From positions 124,001 through 188,000 of the forward strand of contig NZ_JAIOAP010000007.1 in assembly GCF_021190915.1 (NCBI RefSeq): a stretch of 64,000 bases of DNA, in the 5' to 3' direction. Position numbers and translations under genes: made by a program. This stretch comes from Cohnella silvisoli (GTDB lineage Bacteria; Bacillota; Bacilli; Paenibacillales; Paenibacillaceae). Positions within the stretch are counted from its first letter, which is position 1; every line of letters starts with the position of its first letter. The notes beneath the pieces were generated by a model, which searched no databases, had not been told where the DNA came from, and saw only the letters and a program-made list of their open reading frames with translations. Positions 35,082 through 43,239 of the stretch are shown here, piece after piece.

Positions 35082-35891
35082 CTATTGAACTGTTACTTGC
35101 CATTCTGGCGTGTTAATTGTAATCGGACCGTTCAAATCCCAATTGCCATCGGCGACAATGCTCTTGTACACATCTACACGACCGACTGACTTCTTCCATT
35201 CTTCTCGGGTTGCTGGATCGACCGCATTTTCCAAATCAGCTCTGCGCACGTCCAGAAAAGCGTTCATCCAATCCTTCTCGTCAACGCCGGATGCAGGTGT
35301 TCCACCCATCCTTTCATTCGTCCAGTTAATCAAAGCGGGTAATGAGTCCGAATAATCGGCAGAACTGCCATGTTGAATGATCGCATCATACAATTGTCCG
35401 CGAGACAAGTTCAGATTCAAGCCCAAATTGTCAGCAAATACTTGAGAAGGACCATAGTACATCTCATCGACGACGTCATTTTGCACTTGACGGAATGTCG
35501 AATCGTTGCCCAAGGAGCGCCAAGCCTCAATATATCCACTCAACCCCGAGACGTCATCTTTTTGCGATGCTGTATTTAATCTCTCAAGCTCAGACAGGTA
35601 TTGAGCCAGCGGGTTTTCCGGAACAAGGTCTGTAAACCTTTTCACAACGACATAAGCATCACCCGTACCGGTGGTAAAACCGGCGCGTCCAGATGTAATG
35701 CCACGACCGTCGTTCAAATTTTCCGCATATCCATACTGAAGTTCTGTAGTACCGTTCTCAAATACGCTGGTGATCGCTTCGGCACGCGCTTTGTATTCGG
35801 CATCTAACCCGGCTGCAGCGGATGTTGAAGCTGAAAGCGTTAACATAACTAAACAAGTAAGTACAGTTAATAAGTACAGTTTACGTAACAT
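35082..35891 (-). CDS. Secreted GH46 chitosanase
   Basis: 269 aa. Signal peptide (1-26, LTVLTCLVMLTLSASTSAAA), then a GH46 domain. QYGYAENLNDGRGITSGRAG carries the catalytic Glu and the Asp of DGRG. YIEAWRSLGNDSTFRQVQND and DEMYYGPSQVFADNLGL match the family. It hydrolyses partly deacetylated chitosan outside the cell. Regulon promoter C lies 48-112 bp upstream. Confidence 0.93.
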   Translation of the reverse strand: MLRKLYLLTVLTCLVMLTLSASTSAAAGLDAEYKARAEAITSVFENGTTELQYGYAENLNDGRGITSGRAGFTTGTGDAYVVVKRFTDLVPENPLAQYLSELERLNTASQKDDVSGLSGYIEAWRSLGNDSTFRQVQNDVVDEMYYGPSQVFADNLGLNLNLSRGQLYDAIIQHGSSADYSDSLPALINWTNERMGGTPASGVDEKDWMNAFLDVRRADLENAVDPATREEWKKSVGRVDVYKSIVADGNWDLNGPITINTPEWQVTVQ

Positions 35892-35938
35892 AAAAGCACA
35901 TCCTCTCTGTTTTAAGTTCGTTTAATTTTTTTATTTTA

Positions 35939-36003
35939 ATAATAAAGGGAAAGAATACAGGGGGACAATTAATAATTTCGACTGAAATATGGATTATTTC
36001 AAC
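35939..36003 (-). promoter_or_regulatory. Regulon promoter C (chitosanase): AraC-type double site plus -10
   Basis: Reverse strand GTTGAAATAATCC and GTCGAAATTATTA start 21 bp apart (36003-35967), identical to site A over 37 bp. A 22-nt gap follows, then TATTAT (35944-35939). It lies between the GH16-GH8 stop and the chitosanase start. Confidence 0.8.
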
Positions 36004-36019
36004 TTTTTTAAATTTTTAT

Positions 36020-38032
36020 TTACGGCGTCCACCAGTTTCCGGAAACGGTTATCATGGAAAGCAATCTGATGCTGTTGCCATAATAGGTATTACTCGAAGT
36101 AGGAGAGTTAACAAGCTCTTTCCACAACGTGTTCAGCCATTTTTGATTGCCTGATTCCACCATTGCACTAACCGCAAACGGTCCAGAATAGGCAATTGTG
36201 CCTTCATTGTCTTTCAGATCTGTTCCGTTTAATTTATAACCGGACATGATTTTCTTTGGATCGCCTTTTGTTTTCGATTGAATCCATTTATTCATTGTTT
36301 TAATCTGCTTCAATGCCCGCACATCACCTGATATTAGGTAGTCAATAGGAATTCTCCATGGGGTGCGCGCTGCGTTCCAACTGAAATAACCATCCCTATC
36401 CGTTTCGAGTAAATTTGCTGGTGAAGGCGTATAATTACCATTTTTCAATACTACAAAGTCTGGAAGCAACCCGGTTGAAGGACTGTATCGGCTTGCGATG
36501 GAACTGATTATACGATATGTTTTATCACTCACTCTTGCCCAGTTACCATCGCCGGAAACCTTTTGAAATACTTTCAAATGGCTAAGCATAAAATCAGATG
36601 GGCGAGTGGCAGTGCCATAGTCAGCATCGCTGTCATCTACCCAATCGCCAAATTTCAAGTTCCATTGGCTATGATTTATATCTTTTGCCATTATCGCGTT
36701 AATTACAGCCTTAGCCTCACTCCTATAGTTGATCTTCCCGCTGCTCCCCCACTGCTTATCCGCTAACAACAAGCCGTAAGCGATGTCCATATCTCCATCC
36801 GTAGCCGAACGATTTCCATTATCGCTATCACTCTCAGGAGTATCGATGATGTTTCCATCGCTTGTTATCATTTGTTGCCAAGCCATTAAAGCCGAATTGT
36901 TTATGCTTGGATGTGCTTTATAAAAACGATACAGCCCGTCAAAGTACTCTTTGGCACGCGAATCGTATCCTGCCATCAAGGCGGTGATCATCATCCCATA
37001 ACCGTGTCCTTCTGAACAAGAGACAGCATTGGCCGGTGTCGCTACATTTTCAAGATTATAAAAAACGTAATACTGATCAGACTTTTTGGGGTGTTTTTTC
37101 AAATAGGTGTTTTTCCATTCATCGTACTTTTTACTCACGTCGTTATCCAACTGCTGCTGAGTAACGTAGTTTGGTTTAATCGCGCCCTTTACATACTTAG
37201 TATGCTGTGGAAAAGGCCGCATGGTTTGCATTTCGTCTGCTGGCGTAAACTTAATCGAATCATAATATGCACAAATAGGTGTACCGGAATAAACAAACGG
37301 GTTCGTCCATTGTTCCGCAGCTCCTGATCCCGACCATAAGTTAACCATTATGTTGCCCGGCACTGTCGGCAGCGGACCGCGCTGGCCTGTTTCCGTATGT
37401 ACGAGTACACCATCCACATACCACTTGATCGCTACTGGAGACCATTCAAAAGCATAATCGTGAAAGTTTTCGGCTGCATCGAATCCAAGATCAATAACGG
37501 TACTGTGCTCACCATCCCCATTAGTAAAATAATTTGTTTCTAACTTCGTTGTATCTTTTCCAAGTATTTCAATATCGATCTCGTCATTTTTGGTGTCCTG
37601 CGTTGGACCGGAGTAAGTAAACAGAGAAGTGACCAATCCATCTCCTTTAGCCACTTTCATGCGCGTTTCGACGCGTCCGTAACTGTATTTATTGTTCGTA
37701 GCATATTCACCGGATGCGTACGATTTGCTTGAACAACCGGAAGGACACGACTGATCGTCCAACCGCAATGCCATAATTCCATTTCCAAACTCGACATGAT
37801 CCGCCCGCCATCCGTTGCCAAAGTCGTCCCCATTTGCCCAACCGTTCGAGGAAGACCATAACTGGCTATTCGCGCTGTTTAGCTCCTCAGAGAAACCGCC
37901 AGCAGCATTTCCAGCTGCTGCATTCGCTGTAGTCTCTGTAAATGCTGCCAGAGGAACTGCAACGGCCAAAAGTATAGCTAGAAAAAATGGAACCAAGTTC
38001 AATTTATTTTTTTTCTTTTGAAACAACATCAT
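36020..38032 (-). CDS. Bifunctional secreted glucanase: GH16 lichenase fused to GH8 chitosanase/glucanase
   Basis: 670 aa. Signal peptide (about 1-40), GH16 domain (about 45-265, catalytic EIDIE at 151-155), short linker, GH8 domain (about 277-670). GH8 features: SEGHGYGMM with the acid Glu (about 341), SATDGDMDIAY with the base Asp (410-416), and C-terminal SGNWWTP. GH8 members of this type split chitosan and/or beta-1,4-glucan. The fusion suggests attack on mixed beta-glucan/chitosan walls such as fungal ones. Two consecutive ATGs; the second (38029) is better spaced from AGAGGTG. No regulon site is seen upstream. Confidence 0.92.
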   Translation of the reverse strand: MMLFQKKKNKLNLVPFFLAILLAVAVPLAAFTETTANAAAGNAAGGFSEELNSANSQLWSSSNGWANGDDFGNGWRADHVEFGNGIMALRLDDQSCPSGCSSKSYASGEYATNNKYSYGRVETRMKVAKGDGLVTSLFTYSGPTQDTKNDEIDIEILGKDTTKLETNYFTNGDGEHSTVIDLGFDAAENFHDYAFEWSPVAIKWYVDGVLVHTETGQRGPLPTVPGNIMVNLWSGSGAAEQWTNPFVYSGTPICAYYDSIKFTPADEMQTMRPFPQHTKYVKGAIKPNYVTQQQLDNDVSKKYDEWKNTYLKKHPKKSDQYYVFYNLENVATPANAVSCSEGHGYGMMITALMAGYDSRAKEYFDGLYRFYKAHPSINNSALMAWQQMITSDGNIIDTPESDSDNGNRSATDGDMDIAYGLLLADKQWGSSGKINYRSEAKAVINAIMAKDINHSQWNLKFGDWVDDSDADYGTATRPSDFMLSHLKVFQKVSGDGNWARVSDKTYRIISSIASRYSPSTGLLPDFVVLKNGNYTPSPANLLETDRDGYFSWNAARTPWRIPIDYLISGDVRALKQIKTMNKWIQSKTKGDPKKIMSGYKLNGTDLKDNEGTIAYSGPFAVSAMVESGNQKWLNTLWKELVNSPTSSNTYYGNSIRLLSMITVSGNWWTP

Positions 38033-38124
38033 TTATCACCTCTGTTTTTTGGATTTTGATTTTATTCAATTCCAATGTTAACAGGAGAAAATTTCCCTCG
38101 GCTTAAACAAATTTTAATGCAACC

Positions 38125-39531
38125 TTAAATTTTAGGAAGAAAGATACGGAATATCGTGATCTCCTCTTGTGTACTGAGTAATTGAAGTGACCCGTTATGA
38201 AGGCCGACAATTTTTTGGGCGATCGCCAGCCCTAAACCTGTCCCTCCGTCATTACCGCGTGCTTTGTCGCCGCGTACAAAGGGCTCGAAAATAATAGATT
38301 GCAAATGCAAGGGAATACCGCTCCCATCGTCTGCAATCTCCATAAAAATTCCATCGAGCTGATCTCGCAAGGTGGTTCGCAAGCGAGTGCCTGCCGGATT
38401 GTACCGTACCGCATTTGAAATCAAGTTACTTATTACACGCCCCAACTGCTCTCGGTCAAAGGAATAGATCACTTCTTCCTCTGGTATTTCTATCTCCAAT
38501 TCAATTCCTTTTTCTTCGATTTCGGAGAAATGCTCCAATATGATTTCACGCATACATTCGCCGATATCTTGTTCCTTTTTATCTAACTTGAAAGTTGGAT
38601 GGTCAAGCTGCGTCATTTCAAACAAAGTATCCATTAATGAGTTAACCCGTTCCGCTTTATTATAGATGGACAGAAGATAGCTTTTTTGTTTGTCCGCATC
38701 TTTGACCATTCCTTCATGCAGAGCTTTTGCATAACCATATACGGTAGAAATAGGCGTTTTCAAATCATGGGCGATATCGGCGAGCATTCTTTGCCTGTCC
38801 TGTTCCATCTGCTTCTTTTCTTCATTGGCCCGTTCTAATTTCTCAGCCATATCGTTTAATGTATCTCGAATTTGCAAAAATTCGCTTTCCAGCTTTAATT
38901 CCAAGCGAACCGTATAATCCCCTGCTTTTAATTTATCAATTCCTTCAGCAATCTTGGCAAGCGGATAACTGATTTTTCTTGCCGTCCATCTGCTGTAAAC
39001 AAAAATTACCGCAGAGGATAGCAGAATAAATCCAAACACGGCTCCCAAATTATAGCGTTGAATGAGTTTATCTCGTTCTATAGCATTTTGTTTGTCCCAA
39101 ATGCTCACTTCTAACTGATCTACGGGTATTTTTACCAAATAAGAATAAGAATTTCCTTCGTTGCTAAAAGAAGCTACCGAACTGATATATGGTGCATGCT
39201 CGGGGTCATTGTCTAACTGCAGCGATTCTGATGTTGTTCTGTCCAAGGGAGTCCCTATGTATTGCGTTACTTTATTCTGTGAATCCAGTACTTCGATCCA
39301 ACCATTCACTCTCATAATCTCATTAATTATAGAAGCCTTTCCCTCATCATCATCTTCGGCGTCCACCAAATCCTGTGCCGTCCTCACATATAACTCTTTA
39401 TCTGCGTAGCTCTTATCCGCCCCTTTGGACGCATATAATATACTGACAACCCCAACTGCGCTAATGACGATGACCAAAAGAAAATAGTGAAGACGCAGCA
39501 TGTCGCGAATGCTCATTATCCTCCGGCGCAT
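38125..39531 (-). CDS. Sensor histidine kinase (HAMP/HisKA, VanS-like)
   Basis: 468 aa. TM1 (about 15-35), extracellular domain of about 120 aa, TM2 (about 165-185, VFGFILLSSAVIFVYS), HAMP, then H-box ADIAHDLKTPISTVYGYAKAL, N-box NLISNAVRYNPAG, G-boxes DDGSGIPLH and GGTGLGLAI. It pairs with the OmpR-type regulator just upstream. I chose ATG 39531 (AGAGGTG 6 nt before). Target genes cannot be told from the sequence. Confidence 0.92.
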   Translation of the reverse strand: MRRRIMSIRDMLRLHYFLLVIVISAVGVVSILYASKGADKSYADKELYVRTAQDLVDAEDDDEGKASIINEIMRVNGWIEVLDSQNKVTQYIGTPLDRTTSESLQLDNDPEHAPYISSVASFSNEGNSYSYLVKIPVDQLEVSIWDKQNAIERDKLIQRYNLGAVFGFILLSSAVIFVYSRWTARKISYPLAKIAEGIDKLKAGDYTVRLELKLESEFLQIRDTLNDMAEKLERANEEKKQMEQDRQRMLADIAHDLKTPISTVYGYAKALHEGMVKDADKQKSYLLSIYNKAERVNSLMDTLFEMTQLDHPTFKLDKKEQDIGECMREIILEHFSEIEEKGIELEIEIPEEEVIYSFDREQLGRVISNLISNAVRYNPAGTRLRTTLRDQLDGIFMEIADDGSGIPLHLQSIIFEPFVRGDKARGNDGGTGLGLAIAQKIVGLHNGSLQLLSTQEEITIFRIFLPKI

Positions 39532-39533
39532 CC

Positions 39534-40232
39534 TCAGCACCTCTTTTCAAACTTATAGCCAAGTCCCCGGATCGTTTTTAAATAAACCGGGTTTTTAGGC
39601 TCCGCTTCAATCTTTTCGCGCAGTTTGCATATGTATACCATGAGCGTATTGTCATCGCCAGCGTACCACTGCTCCCAGACGCTTTCGAGAAGCTGTCTTT
39701 TCGTAAATACCCGCTCCGGATTTTCCATAAAATGAAGGAGTAACTTATACTCGATAGAGGTCAGACCAATGGATTGTTCGTTTTTGTACAATTGACAGCT
39801 TGCTTTATCTAAAATTAGATCGCCAATCTTCACTTGCTCGGAAGCGACAACCTTTTCAGTCTGAACATGATGATATCTTCTCAACTGCGCGTGTATCCGC
39901 GCGACGACTTCCAACGGATTGAACGGCTTTGTCATATAATCGTCCGCACCGATATTGAGTCCCAAAATTTTATCATGATCCTGCACACGTGCGGATAACA
40001 AAATGACAGGTATCGAAAAGGACTGACGCAGTTCCCTCACGACCTGAAATCCGTCACGCTCCGGCATCATGATATCAAGCACAACCAAATCGACCTTATG
40101 CTTTCGAACGATATCTATAACCTCCTTCCCATCAAAAGCTTCCAGAACATGATACCCTTCGTTTTCAATGTACAATTTTAATAAATCGACTACCTCTCGC
40201 TCGTCGTCCACAATCAGAATTGTTTGACTCAT
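39534..40232 (-). CDS. Response regulator, OmpR/PhoB family
   Basis: 232 aa. Receiver domain with ILIVDDEREVVDLL, phospho-acceptor Asp in LVVLDIMMPERDG and Lys in DYMTKPFNPLEVVAR; winged-helix output with LTSIEYKLLLHFMENPERVF and YICKLREKIE plus TIRGLGYKFE. GAGGG precedes the ATG. Its stop lies just before the kinase start, so the two are co-translated. Confidence 0.94.
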   Translation of the reverse strand: MSQTILIVDDEREVVDLLKLYIENEGYHVLEAFDGKEVIDIVRKHKVDLVVLDIMMPERDGFQVVRELRQSFSIPVILLSARVQDHDKILGLNIGADDYMTKPFNPLEVVARIHAQLRRYHHVQTEKVVASEQVKIGDLILDKASCQLYKNEQSIGLTSIEYKLLLHFMENPERVFTKRQLLESVWEQWYAGDDNTLMVYICKLREKIEAEPKNPVYLKTIRGLGYKFEKRC

Positions 40233-40301
40233 TAGTAATCCCTCTCTCGCTTGAGTTCCTCACCACTTCGTTTCTCTTTACATTGTAGCTGCAACTTATC
40301 A

Positions 40302-40350
40302 GATAATAAAACAAAACCTATTCAAGTCGCAGGCATGCGACAAGAATAGG
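40302..40350 (-). terminator. Rho-independent terminator after the VOC gene
   Basis: CCTATTCTTGTCGC / GCGACTTGAATAGG (40317-40330 with 40337-40350), one mismatch, loop 6 nt, then TTTTGTTTTATTAT on the reverse strand. A-rich on the other side, so it can work in both directions. Confidence 0.85.
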
Positions 40351-40371
40351 CTTCTTTTTATTATCTATCTT

Positions 40372-40722
40372 TTAACCGCGAGCTTTAATAATGCCGACAA
40401 TGTTGTTCTCGATATCTGTAAAGAGCGCCATCGTTACCATGTCCGGAATTTCGGTAATAGGCATGATGATCTTTCCGCCCAACTCTACTGCCTTGTCTAA
40501 AGTAGCCTGCAAATCGGCCACCTCTACATAGATAGTAACATATCCCGGACCACCGTCCGATCCGCTGATGCCTCCGTTAATTCCGCCGCTTTGCGTATCG
40601 ACCATGCCATAATTCATTGGGTTGTTTGCGTTAATCTCCCATTGAAACAGCTCTTTGTAATAATTTTGCAATTTGGCTCCATCTTTTCCGGTAATCTCGA
40701 AATGAACGACAGGATTTGGCAT
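40372..40722 (-). CDS. VOC-family (glyoxalase/bleomycin-resistance-like) protein
   Basis: 116-aa VOC fold: NPVVHFEITGKDGAKLQNYY, YKELFQWEINANNPM, VTIYVEVADLQATLDKA and FTDIENNIVGI. Small metal-binding fold used by glyoxalases, dioxygenases and antibiotic-binding proteins; the substrate cannot be told. ATG 40722 has GGAGAGG 9 nt upstream. Followed by a strong terminator. It forms a run with a DUF1059 gene, an AHSA1 gene and an ArsR-type regulator. Confidence 0.82.
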   Translation of the reverse strand: MPNPVVHFEITGKDGAKLQNYYKELFQWEINANNPMNYGMVDTQSGGINGGISGSDGGPGYVTIYVEVADLQATLDKAVELGGKIIMPITEIPDMVTMALFTDIENNIVGIIKARG

Positions 40723-40749
40723 CGAACTCTTCCTCTCCAATATGTATTT

Positions 40750-40929
40750 TTAGGCTTGCAGCCCCAATGTTTTGTGTGTTTCCGTTAGCCAACCTACGAT
40801 TTGATCTTCAGACATGGATTTCAGCATGTCGCTATGGTCGTGAATCGCATGATGCCACATTCTCGCTTCTACTGCATGCGGATTTTCATCCTTTACAACA
40901 TGACCGCAGTTGCAAGCCAATTCTTTCAT
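40750..40929 (-). CDS. DUF1059-like small protein
   Basis: 59 aa with CNCGHVVKDENPHAVEARMW and several histidines (HHAIHDH), the pattern of the DUF1059 family, a small possibly metal-binding domain. ATG 40929 has GGAGG 8 nt upstream. It sits between the VOC and AHSA1 genes on the same strand. Function unknown. Confidence 0.65.
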   Translation of the reverse strand: MKELACNCGHVVKDENPHAVEARMWHHAIHDHSDMLKSMSEDQIVGWLTETHKTLGLQA

Positions 40930-40967
40930 TCCGTTCACCTCCTTTCAAGGTTGGATTACCCCTATTC

Positions 40968-41417
40968 CTAACCAAAATACTTTAGCAAGCTTCCTTCCAA
41001 AGAACTGCTCCAGCCCTTGTTATGTTCTTCTGCTTCTTCCCTTGTGGAGAAGTTTTCATGGGTTATCACAAGCTCCGTTTTTGAATTTCGTTCATGAAAC
41101 TCAATGGTGACAAGCGTTTCCTCAAGCTCCGAACCATTATTTTCCCATTTCCAGGTAAACACTAGCTTTTCATTGGAGATAATCTCCTTATAAATACCGG
41201 CGATAACATGATCTTTCCCGTTCGGAGAATGCATAATAAAACGGTAATGCCCCCCTGCTTTAACATCCATTTGATCAATGGTAGTCGTAAACCCTTCGGG
41301 TCCCCACCACTGCTTCAATTGTTCTGGATTTGTCCAAGCTTGAAACACATTTTCTTTTCTCGTATTGTACGTGTGATTAAGTTCAAGCGTAAATTTTCCA
41401 TTTTGCATTGTGATCAT
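40968..41417 (-). CDS. SRPBCC/AHSA1-family protein
   Basis: 149-aa START-like fold: LELNHTYNTRKENVFQAWTN, EQLKQWWGPEGFTTTI, GGHYRFIMHSPNGKDHVIAG and EEHNKGWSSSLEGSLLKYF. The AHSA1-like group binds hydrophobic ligands and in bacteria often sits next to ArsR-type regulators, as here. ATG 41417 has AAGGAG 9 nt upstream. It lies 13 bp downstream of the ArsR gene; the two form one transcript. Confidence 0.85.
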   Translation of the reverse strand: MITMQNGKFTLELNHTYNTRKENVFQAWTNPEQLKQWWGPEGFTTTIDQMDVKAGGHYRFIMHSPNGKDHVIAGIYKEIISNEKLVFTWKWENNGSELEETLVTIEFHERNSKTELVITHENFSTREEAEEHNKGWSSSLEGSLLKYFG

Positions 41418-41430
41418 TGTAAGTAACTCC

Positions 41431-41769
41431 TTAATCACTGTTTGTATTTTTGTCCAGAAAACGTTCAAGACTCGATAACTGCGAAGTCCAAAACCCTTTT
41501 AAATCTGTCAACCATTGCTGTGCAGTATCCACAGATGCTGGATTCAAGTAGTAATAGCGATACCTCCCTTCCTTGCGCACAGACACTAATCCAGATTTCC
41601 CCAATACCTTTAGATGCTTTGAAATCGCCGGCAAAGACATAGCGTATGGCTCAGCCAATTTCATAACCGTCATTTCACGTTGGGCTAACTGCTTAATAAT
41701 CTGTCTTCTCGTCGGATCGGACAGAACTGAAAAAATTTCATTTAACGTTTCTTCTCGATAATTAACCAT
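41431..41769 (-). CDS. ArsR/SmtB-family transcriptional regulator
   Basis: 112-aa winged helix: EIFSVLSDPTRRQIIKQLA, recognition helix AMSLPAISKHLKVLGKSGL, wing VRKEGRYRYYYLN. No metal-binding cysteine motif is visible, so it belongs with the non-metal 'SRPBCC-partner' type. The start at 41769 has no clear ribosome site; an upstream codon would add an atypical N-terminus. It likely regulates its own operon with the AHSA1, DUF1059 and VOC genes. Confidence 0.85.
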   Translation of the reverse strand: MVNYREETLNEIFSVLSDPTRRQIIKQLAQREMTVMKLAEPYAMSLPAISKHLKVLGKSGLVSVRKEGRYRYYYLNPASVDTAQQWLTDLKGFWTSQLSSLERFLDKNTNSD

Positions 41770-41810
41770 AAAGTTAAATATAAAGATGAAATGATATCTT
41801 GTCAAGCTGC

Positions 41811-42311
41811 TTACAATTCCATAATCGCGCGCCAAGCCTGCAAACGATCCTCCAACCCACGGTACTGCGGCGTAGGTATCGGGCTTGTCGAAGGCATCCG
41901 AATCACCTTGCGGCCAGCAACTTCAGGAAATGAGCCATAATGCTTACTCAGCTCGGCAAACGACTTCGCTCCATTGCATACAAGCGCCTCAATGTTCGGA
42001 TAACGCTGGAGCAGCCCCGGAATGTCGTTCGGAACAGCCAGCTTGATATCGCTATCCAAGCTCCCTTTTCTCTCGCAGTTCGCGATGACATCCCACAAAG
42101 CGACGCCATTGCCTAAAGCGAACGCGAGCCTGTCCTCGTAATCCGGATCGGGCTCCCGATTGTCGAACAAAGCGTACAAAATCCTCCACAAAAAGTTCCG
42201 GGGATTTCCGTAATATTGATAGGCCCGCAAAGATGCGACACCCGGCATGCTGCCCAAAATCAAAATACGGGAGCGTTCATCGATGAGCGGCGGAAACGAG
42301 CTAACGTTCAT
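41811..42311 (-). CDS. DNA-deoxyinosine glycosylase (UDG superfamily family 6-like)
   Basis: 166 aa. ILILGSMPGVASL plus YYGNPRNFLWRIL is the active-site region of the deoxyinosine/hypoxanthine-DNA glycosylase branch; NGVALWDVIANCERKGSLDSDI and MPSTSPIPTP complete the motifs. It would remove deaminated adenine from DNA as the first step of base-excision repair. ATG 42311 follows AAGGAGGGGG. It is the last gene before the ABC transporter terminator and is otherwise unlinked. Confidence 0.88.
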   Translation of the reverse strand: MNVSSFPPLIDERSRILILGSMPGVASLRAYQYYGNPRNFLWRILYALFDNREPDPDYEDRLAFALGNGVALWDVIANCERKGSLDSDIKLAVPNDIPGLLQRYPNIEALVCNGAKSFAELSKHYGSFPEVAGRKVIRMPSTSPIPTPQYRGLEDRLQAWRAIMEL

Positions 42312-42355
42312 CGGCACCCCCTCCTTTCGCGTCTCTCCCCCATTTATAACACAAA

Positions 42356-42386
42356 GGGCGCTTGTCCCCAAATGGAGACAGCGCCC
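42356..42386 (-). terminator. Terminator of the second ABC transporter operon
   Basis: GGGCGC...GCGCCC (42356-42361 with 42381-42386) with inner GTC/GAC pairs, then TTTGTGTTAT on the reverse strand. It lies 20 bp past the MalG-type permease stop. Confidence 0.7.
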
Positions 42387-42405
42387 GTCTGTTAATGCCT
42401 TATTT

Positions 42406-43239
42406 TTACCCCTTAACGCTTCCCGCCGTAATCCCTTCGATAATCTGCTTCTGCAAGAATGCGTACAAGAGCAGCACCGGAGTTACGCTGAAAACAATTC
42501 CCGTACAAATCAGAGCATAGTTCGTCTGGTAAGCGTCCCTGAACCCGACCATACCCGTTGGCAACGTGCGCAGCGTATCTTTGTTGATAAAGAAATTCGC
42601 CAGCAAGTACTCGTTCCAGTTGCCCAGGAAGTTAATGATGAAAACCGTTACCAGCGCCGGAAGCGTTAGAGGCAAAATGATGCGGACGAACAGCCCCGGA
42701 GCGCTTAAGCCGTCAATGATCGCTGCCTCTTCCAGCTCATTCGGCATCGATTTCATAAACGCGGATATGAGCAAGATGCTGAATGGCAATGCGCCTGCCG
42801 TATAAGGCCAGAACAGCGCCCAGTGGGTATTCAGAATATCCAGCTTCATCATTAATATATACTGGGCGATAAACAATACGTTACCCGGTATGAGCAAGCC
42901 GATCAGAACGCATTGATAAATGATTTTGCTCGTAATCCGGAATTTCATGCGCGTCAGCGCGAATGAAGTACCCGCCGCCAGCAGCACTCCGAGTACAGCG
43001 GTTGAAAGCGCCAAATAGGTGCTGTTAAAGAAATAAACGTCGATTTTAGCTTGAACCCAGGCGTCTACGTAATTTTGAAAATAAAAATCTTTAGGAAACG
43101 CGAACGGAGACTGGGAAATTTCGACATTGTCCGCTTTCAGCGAAGAGAAAAGAACAAATACGAAAGGAAACAATATGATGGCCACGTACACCAACAATAC
43201 GGCGTGAGGCACAGCTTTCTTCAATGAAGTCGGCATCAA
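42406..43239 (-). CDS. Carbohydrate ABC transporter permease (MalG type)
   Basis: 277-aa six-segment permease. EAA loop ELEEAAIIDGLSAPGLFVRI and C-terminus IIEGITAGSVKG are standard. It overlaps the MalF-type gene by 4 bp. No ATPase gene in the operon. The sugar is not indicated by neighbours. Confidence 0.93.
   Translation of the reverse strand: MMPTSLKKAVPHAVLLVYVAIILFPFVFVLFSSLKADNVEISQSPFAFPKDFYFQNYVDAWVQAKIDVYFFNSTYLALSTAVLGVLLAAGTSFALTRMKFRITSKIIYQCVLIGLLIPGNVLFIAQYILMMKLDILNTHWALFWPYTAGALPFSILLISAFMKSMPNELEEAAIIDGLSAPGLFVRIILPLTLPALVTVFIINFLGNWNEYLLANFFINKDTLRTLPTGMVGFRDAYQTNYALICTGIVFSVTPVLLLYAFLQKQIIEGITAGSVKG

Noticed and set aside
38033-38124. Search for a fourth regulon site upstream of the GH16-GH8 gene
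   Set aside because: No GTYGAAAT pair at 21-bp spacing is present, so this gene was not added to the proposed regulon.
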